From Nematostella vectensis (taxonomy: Eukaryota; Cnidaria; Anthozoa; Actiniaria; Edwardsiidae): a stretch of DNA of 64,000 nucleotides. The position numbers and the translations under genes were made by a program. This document shows positions 31,301-46,300 of the stretch, piece after piece. Below the pieces are notes generated by a model. That model did no database searches. It saw only the letters and a list, made by a program, of their open reading frames with translations, and was not told the DNA's origin. The stretch is taken from NCBI RefSeq assembly GCF_932526225.1, contig NC_064042.1, forward strand, positions 15,802,751-15,866,750, written 5' to 3'. Each line of letters begins with the position of its first letter. Within the stretch, counting starts at the first letter, position 1.

Positions 31301-34300
31301 TATTCTGTTAATTTCTTACTGGAAATTGTTGTGATCTCAATGTAATTAATTTGGATAAAAGACCTAACTAAGACCCTTTATCTTTATGAATTTGGTTTGA
31401 TTCGGATCAATTGCTATTGAATTAAAGAAAATTGTCACGAGTGGTATTCTGTTTATTTCTTGCTAGAAATTGATGAGATTTCAATGTAATTACAGTCGAT
31501 GAAAGATCTTACTAAGACCCTTAATCTGTATGAGTTTGGTTTAATTCGGATCAAATGCTATCGAATTAAAGCCAATTGTCACGAGTGGTATTCTGTTAAT
31601 TTCTTCCTTTAAATTGGTGCGATCTCAATGTAATTAATGTGGATAAAAGATCTTACTAAGACCCTTCATCTCTATGAGTTTTGTTTGATTCGGATCAATT
31701 GCTATTGAATTAAAGACAATTGTCACGAGTGGTATTCTGTTAATTATTTCCAGGAAAATGGTGCGATCTCAATGTAATTAACATGGATTAGAGATCTTAC
31801 TAAGAAGACCTTTCATCTGTATGAATTTGGTTTGATTCGGATCAATTGCTATTGAATTAAAGCCAATTGTCACGAGTGGTATTCTGTTTATTTCTTGCTG
31901 GAAATTGGTGCGATTTCAATGTAATTAACATTGATGAAAGATCTTACTAAGACCCTTCATCGGTATGAGTTTAGTTTGATACGGATCAATTGCTATTAAA
32001 TTAAAGAAAATTGTCACGAGTGGTATTCTGTTTATTTCTTGCTAGAAATTGATGAGATGTCAATGTAATTAAAGTCGATGAAAGATCTTACTAAGACCCT
32101 TAATCTGTATGAGTTTGGTTTAATTTGGATCAAATGCTATCGAATTAAAGCCAATTGTCACGAGTGGTATTCTGTTAATTTCTTCCTTTAAATTGGTGCG
32201 ATCTCAATGAAATTAATGTGGATAAAAGATCTTACTAAGACCCTTCAACTCTATGAGTTTTGTTTGATTCGGATCAATTGCTATTGAATTAAAGACAATT
32301 GTCACGAGTGGTATTCTGTTAATTATTTCCAGGAAAATGGTGCGACCTCAATGTAATTAACATGGATTAGAGATCTTACTAAGAAGACCCTTCATCTGAT
32401 AGGTTTGATTCGGATAAATAGCTTTTTAATTAAATCCAATTTTCACGAGTGGTATTCTGCTTATTTCTTGCTGAAAATTGATGCGATGTCAATGTAATTA
32501 TTGTCGATGAAAGATCTTACTAAGACCCTTTATCTGTATGAGTTTGGTTTGATTCGGATCAATTGCTATCGAATTAAAGCCAATTTTCACGAGTGGTATT
32601 CTGTTAATTTCTTACTGGAAATTGTTGTGATCTCAATGTAATTAATTTGGATAAAAGACCTAACTAAGACCCTTTATCTTTATGAATTTGGTTTGATTCG
32701 GATCAATTGCTATTGAATTAAAGAAAATTGTCACGAGTGGTATTCTGTTTATTTCTTGCTAGAAATTGATGAGATTTCAATGTAATTACAGTCGATGAAA
32801 GATCTTACTAAGACCCTTAATTTGTATGAGTTTGGTTTAATTCGGATCAAATGCTATCGAATTAAAGCCAATTGTCACGAGTGGTATTCTGTTAATTTCT
32901 TCCTTTAAATTGGTGCGATCTCAATGTAATTATTGTGGATAAAAGATCTTACTAAGACCCTTCAACTCTATGAGTTTTGTTTGATTCGGATCAATTGCTA
33001 TTGAATTAAAGCCAATTGTCACGAGTGGTATTCTGTTAATTATTTCCAGGAAAATGGTGCGACCTCAATGTAATTAACATGGATGAGAGATCTTACTAAG
33101 ACCCTTCATCTCTATGAGTTTTGTTTGATTCGGATTAATTGCTATTAAATTAAAGCCAATTGTCACGAGTGGTATTCTGTTAATTATTTCCAGGAAAAAG
33201 GTGCGATCTCAATGTATTTAACATGGATGAGAGGCCTTACTAAGACCCTTAACCTGTATGAGGTTGGTTTGATTCGGATCAATTGCTATCAAATTAAAGC
33301 CAAATGTGACGAGTGGCTTTCTGTTAATTTCTTCCTGGAAAACGGTGCGATTTCATTGTAATCAACATAGATGAGAGATCTTACTATGGCCCTATATCTG
33401 TATGAGTTTGGTTTAATTCGGATCAAATGCTATCAAATTAAAGCCAATTGTCACAAGTGGTTTTCTGTTAATTTCTTCCTGGAAATTGGTGCGATCACAA
33501 TGTAATTAACATGGATTAGAGATCTTACTAAGAAGACCCTTCATCTCTATGAGTTTGGTTTGATTCGGATCAATTGCTATTGAATTAAAGCCAATTGTCA
33601 CGAGTGGTATTCTGTTAATTATGTCCTGGAAAGAGGTGCGATCTCAACGTAATTAACATGGTGAGAGACCTTACTAAGACCCTTCATCTGTATGAGTTTG
33701 GTTTGATTCGGATCAATTGCTATCGAATTAAAGCCAAATGTGACAATTGGTTTTCTGTTAAATACTTTCTGGAAATTGGTGCGATCTCAATTTAATCAAT
33801 GTGGATGAAAGATCTTACTAAGACCCTTCATCTCTATGAGTTTTGTTTTATTCGGATCAAATGCTATCGAATTGAAGCCAATTGTCACAAGTGGTTTTCT
33901 GTTAATTTCTTCCTGGAAATTGGTGCGATGTCAATGTAATTAATGTCGATGAAAGATCTTACTAAGACCCTTTATCTTTATGAGTTTAGTTTGATTCGGA
34001 TCAATTGCTATTAAATATAAAGCCAATTGTCACGACTGGTATTCTGTTTATTTCTTGCTGGAAATTGGTGCGATCTCAATGTAATTAATGTGGATAAAAG
34101 ATCTTACTAAGACCCTTCAACTCTATGAGTTTTGTTTGATTCGGATCAATTGCTATTGAATTAAAGCCAATTGTCACGAGTGGTATTCTGTTAATTATTT
34201 CCAGGAAAATGGTGCGACCTCAATGTAATTAACATGGTAGAGAGATCTTACTAAGACCCTTCATCTCTATGAGTTTTGTTTGATTCGGATTAATTGCTAT

Positions 34301-37300
34301 TAAATTAAAGCCAATTGTCACGAGTGGTATTCAGTTAATTATTTCCAGGAAAAAGGTGCGATCTCAATGTATTTAACATGGATGAGAGGCCTTACTAAGA
34401 CCCTTCATCTGTATGAGTTTGGTTTGATTCGGATCTATTGCTATCGAATTAAAGCCAAATGTCACGAGTGGTATTCTGTTTGTTTCTTGCTTGAAATTGG
34501 TGCGATGTCAATGTAATTAATGTCGATGAAAGATCTCTTACTAAGACCCTTTATCTTTATGAGTTGAGTTTGATTCGGATCAATTGCTATTGAATTAAAG
34601 CCAATTGTCACGACTGGTATTCTGTTTATTTCTTGCTGGAAATTGGCGCGATGTCAATGTAATTAATGTCGATTAAAGATCTTACTAAGATCCTTTATTT
34701 TTATGAGTTTAGTTTGATTCGGATCAATTGCTATTAAATTAAAGCCAATTGTCACGACTGGTATTCTGTTTATTTTTTGCTGGAAATTGGTGCGATGTCA
34801 ATGTAATTAATGTCGATGAAAGATCTTACTAAGACCCTTCATCTATATGAGTTTGGTTTGATTCAGATCAGTTGCTATCGAATTAAAGCCAATTGTCACG
34901 AGTGGTTTTCTGTTAATTTCTTCCTGGAAATTAGTGCGATCTCAATGTAATTAATGTGGATGAAAGATCTTATCAAGGCCCTTCATCTGTAAGAGTTTGG
35001 TTTGATTCGCATCAATTGCTATCGAATTAAAGTCAATTGTCACCAATGGTATTCTGTTAAATACTTTATGGAAATTGGTGCGATCTCAATGTTATCAATG
35101 TGGATAAAAGATCTTACTAAGACCCTTCATCTCTATGAGTTTTGTTTGATTCGGATTAATTGCTATCGAATTAAAGCCAAATGTCACGAGTGGTATTCTG
35201 TTAATTATTTCCAGAAAAATGGTGCGATCTCAATGTAATTAACATGGATTAGAGATCTTACTAAGAAGACCTTTCATCTGTATGAATTTGGTTTGATTCG
35301 GATCAATTGCTATTGAATTAAAGCCAATTGTCACGAGTGGTATTCTGTTTATTTCTTGCTGGAAATTGGTGCGATTTCAATGTAATTAACATTGATGAAA
35401 GATCTTACTAAGACCCTTCATCTGTATGAGTTTAGTTTGATACGGATCAATTGCTATTAAATTAAAGAAAATTGTCACGAGTGGTATTCTGTTTATTTCT
35501 TGCTAGAAATTGATGAGATGTCAATGTAATTAAAGTCGATGAAAGATCTTACTAAGACCCTTAATCTGTATGAGTTTGGTTTAATTTGGATCAAATGCTA
35601 TCGAATTAAAGCCAATTGTCACGAGTGGTATTCTGTTAATTTCTTCCTTTAAATTGGTGCGATCTCAATGTAATTAATGTGGATAAAAGATCTTACTAAG
35701 ACCCTTCAACTCTATGAGTTTTGTTTGATTCGGATCAATTGCTATTGAATTAAAGCCAATTGTCACGAGTGGTATTCTGTTAATTATTTCCAGGAAAATG
35801 GTGCGACCTCAATGTAATTAACATGGATGAGAGATCTTACTAAGACCCTTCATCTCTATGAGTTTTGTTTGATTCGGATTAATTGCTATTAAATTAAAGC
35901 CAATTGTCACGAGTGGTATTCTGTTAATTATTTCCAGGAAAAAGGTGCGATCTCAATGTATTTAACATGGATGAGAGGCCTTACTAAGACCCTTTACCTG
36001 TATGAGGTTGGTTTGATTCGGATCAATTGCTATCAAATTAAAGCCAAATGTGACAAGTGGCTTTCTGTTAATTTCTTCCTGGAAAACGGTGCGATTTCAT
36101 TGTAATCAACATAGATGAGAGATCTTACTATGGCCCTATATCTGTATGAGTTTGGTTTAATTCGGATCAAATGCTATCAAATTAAAGCCAATTGTCACAA
36201 GTGGTTTTCTGTTAATTTCTTCCTGGAAATTGGTGCGATCTCAATGTAATTAACATGGATTAGAGATCTTACTAAGAAGACCCTTCATCTCTATGAGTTT
36301 GGTTTGATTCGGATCAATTGCTATTGAATTAAAGCCAATTGTCACGAGTGGTATTCTGTTAATTATGTCCTGGAAAGAGGTGCGATCTCAACGTAATTAA
36401 CATGGTGAGAGACCTTACTAAGACCCTTCATCTGTATGAGTTTGGTTTGATTCGGATCAATTGCTATCGAATTAAAGCCAAATGAGACAATTGGTTTTCT
36501 GTTAAATACTTTCTGGAAATTGGTGCGATCTCAATTTAATCAATGTGGATGAAAGATCTTACTAAGACCCTTCATCTCTATGAGTTTTGTTTTATTCGGA
36601 TCAAATGCTATCGAATTGAAGCCAATTGTCACAAGTGGTTTTCTGTTAATTTCTTCCTGGAAATTGGTGCGATGTCAATGTAATTAATGTCGATGAAAGA
36701 TCTTACTAAGACCCTTTATCTTTATGAGTTTAGTTTGATTCGGATCAATTGCTATTAAATATAAAGCCAATTGTCACGACTGGTATTCTGTTTATTTCTT
36801 GCTGGAAATTGGTGCGATCTCAATGTCATTAATGTGGATAAAAGATCTTACTAAGACCCTTCAACTCTATGAGTTTTGTTTGATTCGGATCAATTGCTAT
36901 TGAATTAAAGCCAATTGTCACGAGTGGTATTCTGTTAATTATTTCCAGGAAAATTGTGCGACCTCAATGTAATTAACATGGTAGAGAGATCTTACTAAGA
37001 CCCTTCATCTCTATGAGTTTTGTTTGGTTCGGATTAATTGCTATTAAATTAAAGCCAATTGTCACGAGTGGTATTCAGTTAATTATTTCCAGGAAAAAGG
37101 TGCGATCTCAATGTATTTAACATGGATGAGAGGCCTTACTAAGACCCTTCATCTGTATGAGTTTGGTTTGATTCGGATCAATTGCTGTCGAAATAAAGCC
37201 AATTGTCACGACTGGTATTCTGTTTATTTTTTGCTGGAAATTGGTGCGATGTCAATGTAATTAATGTCGATGAAAGATCTTACTAAGACCCTTCATCTAT

Positions 37301-40300
37301 ATGAGTTTGGTTTGATTCAGATCAGTTGCTATCGAATTAAAGCCAATTGTCACCAATGGTATTCTGTTAAATACTTTATGGAAATTGGTGCGATCTCAAT
37401 GTTATCAATGTGGATAAAAGATCTTACTAAGACCCTTCATCTCTATGAGTTTTGTTTGATTCGGATTAATTGCTATCGAATTAAAGCCAAATGTCACGAG
37501 TGGTATTCTGTTAATTATTTCCAGGAAAATGGTGCGATCTCAATGTAATTAACATGGATTAGAGATCTTACTAAGAAGACCTTTCATCTGTATGAATTTG
37601 GTTTGATTCGGATCAATTGCTATTGAATTAAAGCCAATTGTCACGAGTGGTATTCTGTTTATTTCTTGCTGGAAATTGGTGCGATTTCAATGTAATTAAC
37701 ATTGATGAAAGATCTTACTAAGACCCTTCATCTGTATGAGTTTAGTTTGATACGGATCAATTGCTATTAAATTAAAGAAAATTGTCACGAGTGGTATTCT
37801 GTTTATTTCTTGCTAGAAATTGATGAGATGTCAATGTAATTAAAGTCGATGAAAGATCTTACTAAGACCCTTAATCTGTATGAGTTTGGTTTAATTTGGA
37901 TCAAATGCTATCGAATTAAAGCCAATTGTCACGAGTGGTATTCTGTTAATTTCTTCCTTTAAATTGGTGCGATCTCAATGTAATTAATGTGGATAAAAGA
38001 TCTTACTAAGACCCTTCAACTCTATGAGTTTTGTTTGATTCGGATCAATTGCTATTGAATTAAAGACAATTGTCACGAGTGGTATTCTGTTAATTATTTC
38101 CAGGAAAATGGTGCGACCTCAATGTAATTAACATGGATTAGAGATCTTACTAAGAAGACCCTTCATCTGATAGGTTTGATTCGGATAAATAGCTTTTTAA
38201 TTAAATCCAATTTTCACGAGTGGTATTCTGCTTATTTCTTGCTGAAAATTGATGCGATGTCAATGTAATTATTGTCGATGAAAGATCTTACTAAGACCCT
38301 TTATCTGTATGAGTTTGGTTTGATTCGGATCAATTGCTATCGAATTAAAGCCAATTTTCACGAGTGGTATTCTGTTAATTTCTTCCTGGAAATTGTTGTG
38401 ATCTCAATGTAATTAATTTGGATAAAAGACCTAACTAAGACCCTTTATCTTTATGAGTTTGGTTTGATTCGGATCAATTGCTATTGAATTAAAGAAAATT
38501 GTCACGAGTGGTATTCTGCTTATTTCTTGCTAGAAATTGATGAGATTTCAATGTAATTACAGTCGATGAAAGATCTTACTAAGACCCTTAATCTGTATGA
38601 GTTTGGTTTAATTCGGATCAAATGCTATCGAATTAAAGCCAATTGTCACGAGTGGTATTCTGTTAATTTCTTCCTTTAAATTGGTGCGATCTCAATGTAA
38701 TTATTGTGGATAAAAGATCTTACTAAGACCCTTCAACTCTATGAGTTTTGTTTGATTCGGATCAATTGCTATTGAATTAAAGCCAATTGTCACGAGTGGT
38801 ATTCTGTTAATTATTTCCAGGAAAATGGTGCGACCTCAATGTAATTAACATGGATGAGAGATCTTACTAAGACCCTTCATCTCTATGAGTTTTGTTTGAT
38901 TCGGATTAATTGCTATTAAATTAAAGCCAATTGTCACGAGTGGTATTCTGTTAATTATTTCCAGGAAAAAGGTGCGATCTCAATGTATTTAACATGGATG
39001 AGAGGCCTTACTAAGACCCTTTACCTGTATGAGGTTGGTTTGATTCGGATCAATTGCTATCAAATTAAAGCCAAATGTGACGAGTGGCTTTCTGTTAATT
39101 TCTTCCTGGAAAACGGTGCGATTTCATTGTAATCAACATAGATGAGAGATCTTACTATGGCCCTATATCTGTATGAGTTTGGTTTAATTCGGATCAAATG
39201 CTATCAAATTAAAGCCAATTGTCACAAGTGGTTTTCTGTTAATTTCTTCCTGGAAATTGGTGCGATCTCAATGTAATTAACATAGATTAGAGATCTTACT
39301 AAGAAGACCCTTCATCTCTATGAGTTTGGTTTGATTCGGATCAATTGCTATTGAATTAAAGCCAATTGTCACGAGTGGTATTCTGTTAATTATGTCCTGG
39401 AAAGAGGTGCGATCTCAACGTAATTAACATGGTGAGAGACCTTACTAAGACCCTTCATCTGTATGAGTTTGGTTTGATTCGGATCAATTGCTATCGAATT
39501 AAAGCCAAATGTGACAATTGGTTTTCTGTTAAATACTTTCTGGAAATTGGTGCGATCTCAATTTAATCAATGTGGATGAAAGATCTTACTAAGACCCTTC
39601 ATCTCTATGAGTTTTGTTTTATTCGGATCAAATGCTATCGAATTGAAGCCAATTGTCACAAGTGGTTTTCTGTTAATTTCTTCCTGGAAATTGGTGCGAT
39701 GTCAATGTAATTAATGTCGATGAAAGATCTTACTAAGACCCTTTATCTTTATGAGTTTAGTTTGATTCGGATCAATTGCTATTAAATATAAAGCCAATTG
39801 TCACGACTGGTATTCTGTTTATTTCTTGCTGGAAATTGGTGCGATCTCAATGTAATTAATGTGGATAAAAGATCTTACTAAGACCCTTCAACTCTATGAG
39901 TTTTGTTTGATTCGGATCAATTGCTATTGAATTAAAGCCAATTGTCACGAGTGGTATTCTGTTAATTATTTCCAGGAAAATGGTGCGACCTCAATGTAAT
40001 TAACATGGTAGAGAGATCTTACTAAGACCCTTCATCTCTATGAGTTTTGTTTGATTCGGATTAATTGCTATTAAATTAAAGCCAATTGTCACGAGTGGTA
40101 TTCAGTTAATTATTTCCAGGAAAAAGGTGCGATCTCAATGTATTTAACATGGATGAGAGGCCTTACTATGACCCTTCATCTGTATGAGTTTGGTTTGATT
40201 CGGATCTATTGCTATCGAATTAAAGCCAAATGTCACGAGTGGTATTCTGTTTGTTTCTTGCTTGAAATTGGTGCGATGTCAATGTAATTAATGTCGATGA

Positions 40301-43300
40301 AAGATCTCTTACTAAGACCCTTTATCTTTATGAGTTGAGTTTGATTCGGATCAATTGCTATTGAATTAAAGCCAATTGTCACGACTGGTATTCTGTTTAT
40401 TTCTTGCTGGAAATTGGCGCGATGTCAATGTAATTAATGTCGATGAAAGATCTTACTAAGATCCTTTATTTTTATGAGTTTAGTTTGATTCGGATCAATT
40501 GCTATTAAATTAAAGCCAATTGTCACGACTGGTATTCTGTTTATTTTTTGCTGGAAATTGGTGCGATGTCAATGTAATTAATGTCGATGAAAGATCTTAC
40601 TAAGACCCTTCATCTATATGAGTTTGGTTTGATTCAGATCAGTTGCTATCGAATTAAAGCCAATTGTCACGAGTGGTTTTCTGTTAATTTCTTCCTGGAA
40701 ATTAGTGCGATCTCAATGTAATTAATGTGGATGAAAGATCTTATCAAGGCCCTTCATCTGTAAGAGTTTGGTTTGATTCGCATCAATTGCTATCGAATTA
40801 AAGTCAATTGTCACCAATGGTATTCTGTTAAATACTTTATGGAAATTGGTGCGATCTCAATGTTATCAATGTGGATAAAAGATCTTACTAAGACCCTTCA
40901 TCTCTATGAGTTTTGTTTGATTCGGATTAATTGCTATCGAATTAAAGCCAAATGTCACGAGTGGTATTCTGTTAATTATTTCCAGGAAAATGGTGCGATC
41001 TCAATGTAATTAACATGGATTAGAGATCTTACTAAGAAGACCTTTCATCTGTATGAATTTGGTTTGATTCGGATCAATTGCTATTGAATTAAAGCCAATT
41101 GTCACGAGTGGTATTCTGTTTATTTCTTGCTGGAAATTGGTGCGATTTCAATGTAATTAACATTGATGAAAGATCTTACTAAGACCCTTCATCTGTATGA
41201 GTTTAGTTTGATACGGATCAATTGCTATTAAATTAAAGAAAATTGTCACGAGTGGTATTCTGTTTATTTCTTGCTAGAAATTGATGAGATGTCAATGTAA
41301 TTAAAGTCGATGAAAGATCTTACTAAGACCCTTAATCTGTATGAGTTTGGTTTAATTTGGATCAAATGCTATCGAATTAAAGCCAATTGTCACGAGTGGT
41401 ATTCTGTTAATTTCTTCCTTTAAATTGGTGCGATCTCAATGTAATTAATGTGGATAAAAGATCTTACTAAGACCCTTCAACTCTATGAGTTTTGTTTGAT
41501 TCGGATCAATTGCTATTGAATTAAAGACAATTGTCACGAGTGGTATTCTGTTAATTATTTCCAGGAAAATGGTGCGACCTCAATGTAATTAACATGGATT
41601 AGAGATCTTACTAAGAAGACCCTTCATCTGATAGGTTTGATTCGGATAAATAGCTTTTTAATTAAATCCAATTTTCACGAGTGGTATTCTGCTTATTTCT
41701 TGCTGAAAATTGATGCGATGTCAATGTAATTATTGTCGATGAAAGATCTTACTAAGACCCTTTATCTGTATGAGTTTGGTTTGATTCGGATCAATTGCTA
41801 TCGAATTAAAGCCAATTTTCACGAGTGGTATTCTGTTAATTTCTTACTGGAAATTGTTGTGATCTCAATGTAATTAATTTGGATAAAAGACCTAACTAAG
41901 ACCCTTTATCTTTATGAGTTTGGTTTGATTCGGATCAATTGCTATTGAATTAAAGAAAATTGTCACGAGTGGTATTCTGTTTATTTCTTGCTAGAAATTG
42001 ATGAGATTTCAATGTAATTAAAGTCGATGAAAGATCTTACTAAGACCCTTAATCTGTATGAGTTTGGTTTAATTCGGATCAAATGCTATCGAATTAAAGC
42101 CAATTGTCACGAGTGGTATTCTGTTAATTTCTTCCTTTAAATTGGTGCGATCTCAATGTAATTATTGTGTATAAAAGATCTTACTAAGACCCTTCAACTC
42201 TATGAGTTTTGTTTGATTCGGATCAATTGCTATTGAATTAAAGCCAATTGTCACGAGTGGTATTCTGTTAATTATTTCCAGGAAAATGGTGCGACCTCAA
42301 TGTAATTAACATGGATGAGAGATCTTACTAAGACCCTTCATCTCTATGAGTTTTGTTTGATTCGGATTAATTGCTATTAAATTAAAGCCAATTGTCACGA
42401 GTGGTATTCTGTTAATTATTTCCAGGAAAAAGGTGCGATCTCAATGTATTTAACATGGATGAGAGGCCTTACTAAGACCCTTTACCTGTATGAGGTTGGT
42501 TTGATTCGGATCAATTGCTATCAAATTAAAGCCAAATGTGACGAGTGGCTTTCTGTTAATTTCTTCCTGGAAAACGGTGCGATTTCATTGTAATCAACAT
42601 AGATGAGAGATCTTACTATGGCCCTATATCTGTATGAGTTTGGTTTAATTCGGATCAAATGCTATCAAATTAAAGCCAATTGTCACAAGTGGTTTTCTGT
42701 TAATTTCTTCCTGGAAATTGGTGCGATCTCAATGTAATTAACATGGATTAGAGATCTTACTAAGAAGACCCTTCATCTCTATGAGTTTGGTTTGATTCGG
42801 ATCAATTGCTATTGAATTAAAGCCAATTGTCACGAGTGGTATTCTGTTAATTATGTCCTGGAAATTAGTGCGATCTCAATGTAATTATTTTGGATGAAAG
42901 ATCTTACCAAGGCCCTTCATCTGTATGAGTTTGGTTTGATTCGGATCAATTGCTGTCGAAATAAAGCCAATTGTCACGAGAGGTATTCTGTTAATTATTT
43001 TCAGGAAAATGGTGCGATCTCAACGTAATTAACATGGTGAGAGACCTTTCTAAGACCCTTCATCTGTATGAGTTTGGTTTGATTCGGATCAATTGCTATC
43101 GAATTAAAGCCAAATGTGACAATTGGTTTTCTGTTAAATACTTTCTGGAAATTGGTGCGATCTCAATTTAATCAATGTGGATGAAAGATCTTACTAAGAC
43201 CCTTCATCTCTATGAGTTTTGTTTTATTCGGATCAAATGCTATCGAATTGAAGCCAATTGTCACAAGTGGTTTTCTGTTAATTTCTTCCTGGAAATTGGT

Positions 43301-46300
43301 GCGATGTCAATGTAATTAATGTCGATGAAAGATCTCTTACTAAGACCCTTTATCTTTATGAGTTTAGTTTGATTCGGATCAATTGCTATTAAATATAAAG
43401 CCAATTGTCACGACTGGTATTCTGTTTATTTCTTGCTGGAAATTGGTGCGATCTTAATGTCATTAATGTGGATAAAAGATCTTACTAAGACCCTTCAACT
43501 CTATGAGTTTTGTTTGATTCGGATCAATTGCTATTGAATTAAAGCCAATTGTCACGAGTGGTATTCTGTTAATTATTTCCAGGAAAATGGTGCGACCTCA
43601 ATGTAATTAACATGGTAGAGAGATCTTACTAAGACCCTTCATCTCTATGAGTTTTGTTTGATTCGGATTAATTGCTATTAAATTAAAGCCAATTGTCACG
43701 AGTGGTATTCAGTTAATTATTTCCAGGAAAAAGGTGCCATCTCAATGTATTTAACATGGATGAGAGGCCTTACTAGTACCCTTCATCTGTATGAGTTTGG
43801 TTTGATTCGGATCTATTGCTTTCGAATTAAAGCCAAATGTCACGAGTGGTATTCTGTTTGTTTCTTGCTTGAAATTGGTGCGATGTCAATGTAATTAATG
43901 TCGATGAAAGATCTCTTACTAAGACCCTTTATCTTTATGAGTTGAGTTTGATTCGGATCAATTGCAATTGAATTAAAGCCAATTGTCACGACTGGTATTC
44001 TGTTTATTTCTTGCTGGAAATTGGCGCGATCTCAATGTAATTAATGTCGATGAAAGATCTTACTAAGACCCTTTAATTTTATGAGTTTAGTTTGATTCGG
44101 ATCAATTGCTATTAAATTAAAGCCAATTGTCACGACTGGTATTCTGTTTATTTTTTGCTGGAAATTGGTGCGATGTCAATGTAATTAATGTCGATGAAAG
44201 ATCTTACTAAGACCCTTCATCTATATGAGTTTGGTTTGATTCAGATCAGTTGCTATCGAATTAAAGCCAATTGTCACGAGTGGTTTTCTGTTAATTTCTT
44301 CCTGGAAATTAGTGCGATCTCAATGTAATTATTTTGGATGAAAGATCTTACCAAGGCCCTTCATATGTATGAGTTTGGTTTGATTCGGATCAATTGCTGT
44401 CGAAATAAAGCCAATTGTCACGAGTGGTATTCTGTTAATTATTTCCAGGAAAATGGTGCGACCTCAATGTAATTAACATGGATGAGAGATCTTACTAAGA
44501 CCCTTCATCTCTATGAGTTTTGTTTGATTCGGATTAATTGCTATTAAATTAAAGCCAATTGTCACGACTGGTATTCTGTTTATTTTTTGCTGGAAATTGG
44601 TGCGATGTCAATGTAATTAATGTCGATGAAAGATCTTACTAAGACCCTTCATCTATATGAGTTTGGTTTGATTCAGATCAGTTGCTATCGAATTAAAGCC
44701 AATTGTCACCAATGGTATTCTGTTAAATACTTTATGGAAATTGGTGCGATCTCAATGTTATCAATGTGGATAAAAGATCTTACTAAGACCCTTCATCTCT
44801 ATGAGTTTTGTTTGATTCGGATTAATTGCTATCGAATTAAAGCCAAATGTCACGAGTGGTATTCTGTTAATTATTTCCAGGAAAATGGTGCGATCTCAAT
44901 GTAATTAACATGGATTAGAGATCTTACTAAGAAGACCTTTCATCTGTATGAATTTATTTTGATTCGGATCAATTGCTATTGAATTAAAGCCAATTGTCAC
45001 GAGTGGTATTCTGTTTATTTCTTGCTGGAAATTGGTGCGATTTCAATGTAATTAACATTGATGAAAGATCTTACTAAGACCCTTCATCTGTATGAGTTTA
45101 GTTTGATACGGATCAATTGCTATTAAATTAAAGAAAATTGTCACGAGTGGTATTCTGTTTATTTCTTGCTAGAAATTGATGAGATGTCAATGTAATTAAA
45201 GTCGATGAAAGATCTTACTAAGACCCTTAATCTGTATGAGTTTGGTTTAATTTGGATCAAATGCTATCGAATTAAAGCCAATTGTCACGAGTGGTATTCT
45301 GTTAATTTCTTCCTTTAAATTGGTGCGATCTCAATGTAATTAATGTGGATAAAAGATCTTACTAAGACCCTTCAACTCTATGAGTTTTGTTTGATTCGGA
45401 TCAATTGCTATTGAATTAAAGACAATTGTCACGAGTGGTATTCTGTTAATTATTTCCAGGAAAATGGTGCGACCTCAATGTAATTAACATGGATTAGAGA
45501 TCTTACTAAGAAGACCCTTCATCTGATAGGTTTGATTCGGATAAATAGCTTTTTAATTAAATCCAATTTTCACGAGTGGTATTCTGCTTATTTCTTGCTG
45601 AAAATTGATGCGATGTCAATGTAATTATTGTCGATGAAAGATCTTACTAAGACCCTTTATCTGTATGAGTTTGGTTTGATTCGGATCAATTGCTATCGAA
45701 TTAAAGCCAATTGTCACGAGTGGTATTCTGTTAATTTCTTCCTTTAAATTGGTGCGATCTCAATGTAATTATTGTGGATAAAAGATCTTACTAAGACCCT
45801 TCAACTCTATGAGTTTTGTTTGATTCGGATCAATTGCTATTGAATTAAAGCCAATTGTCACGAGAGGTATTCTGTTAATTATTTCCAGGAAAATGGTGCG
45901 ACCTCAATGTAATTAACATGGATGAGAGATCTTACTAAGACCCTTCATCTCTATGAGTTTTGTTTGATTCGGATTAATTGCTATTAAATTAAAGCCAATT
46001 GTCACGAGTGGTATTCTGTTAACTATTTCCAGGAAAAAGGTGCGATCTCAATGTATTTAACATGGATGAGAGGCCTTACTAAGACCCTTTACCTGTATGA
46101 GTTTGGTTTGATTCGGATCAATTGCTATCGAATTAAAGCCAAATGTCACGAGTGGCTTTCTGTTAATTTCTTCCTGGAAAACAGTGCGATTTCATTGTAA
46201 TCAACATAGATGAGAGATCTTACTATGGCCCTATATCTGTATGAGTTTGGTTTAATTCGGATCAAATGCTATCAAATTAAAGCCAATTGTCAAAAGTGGT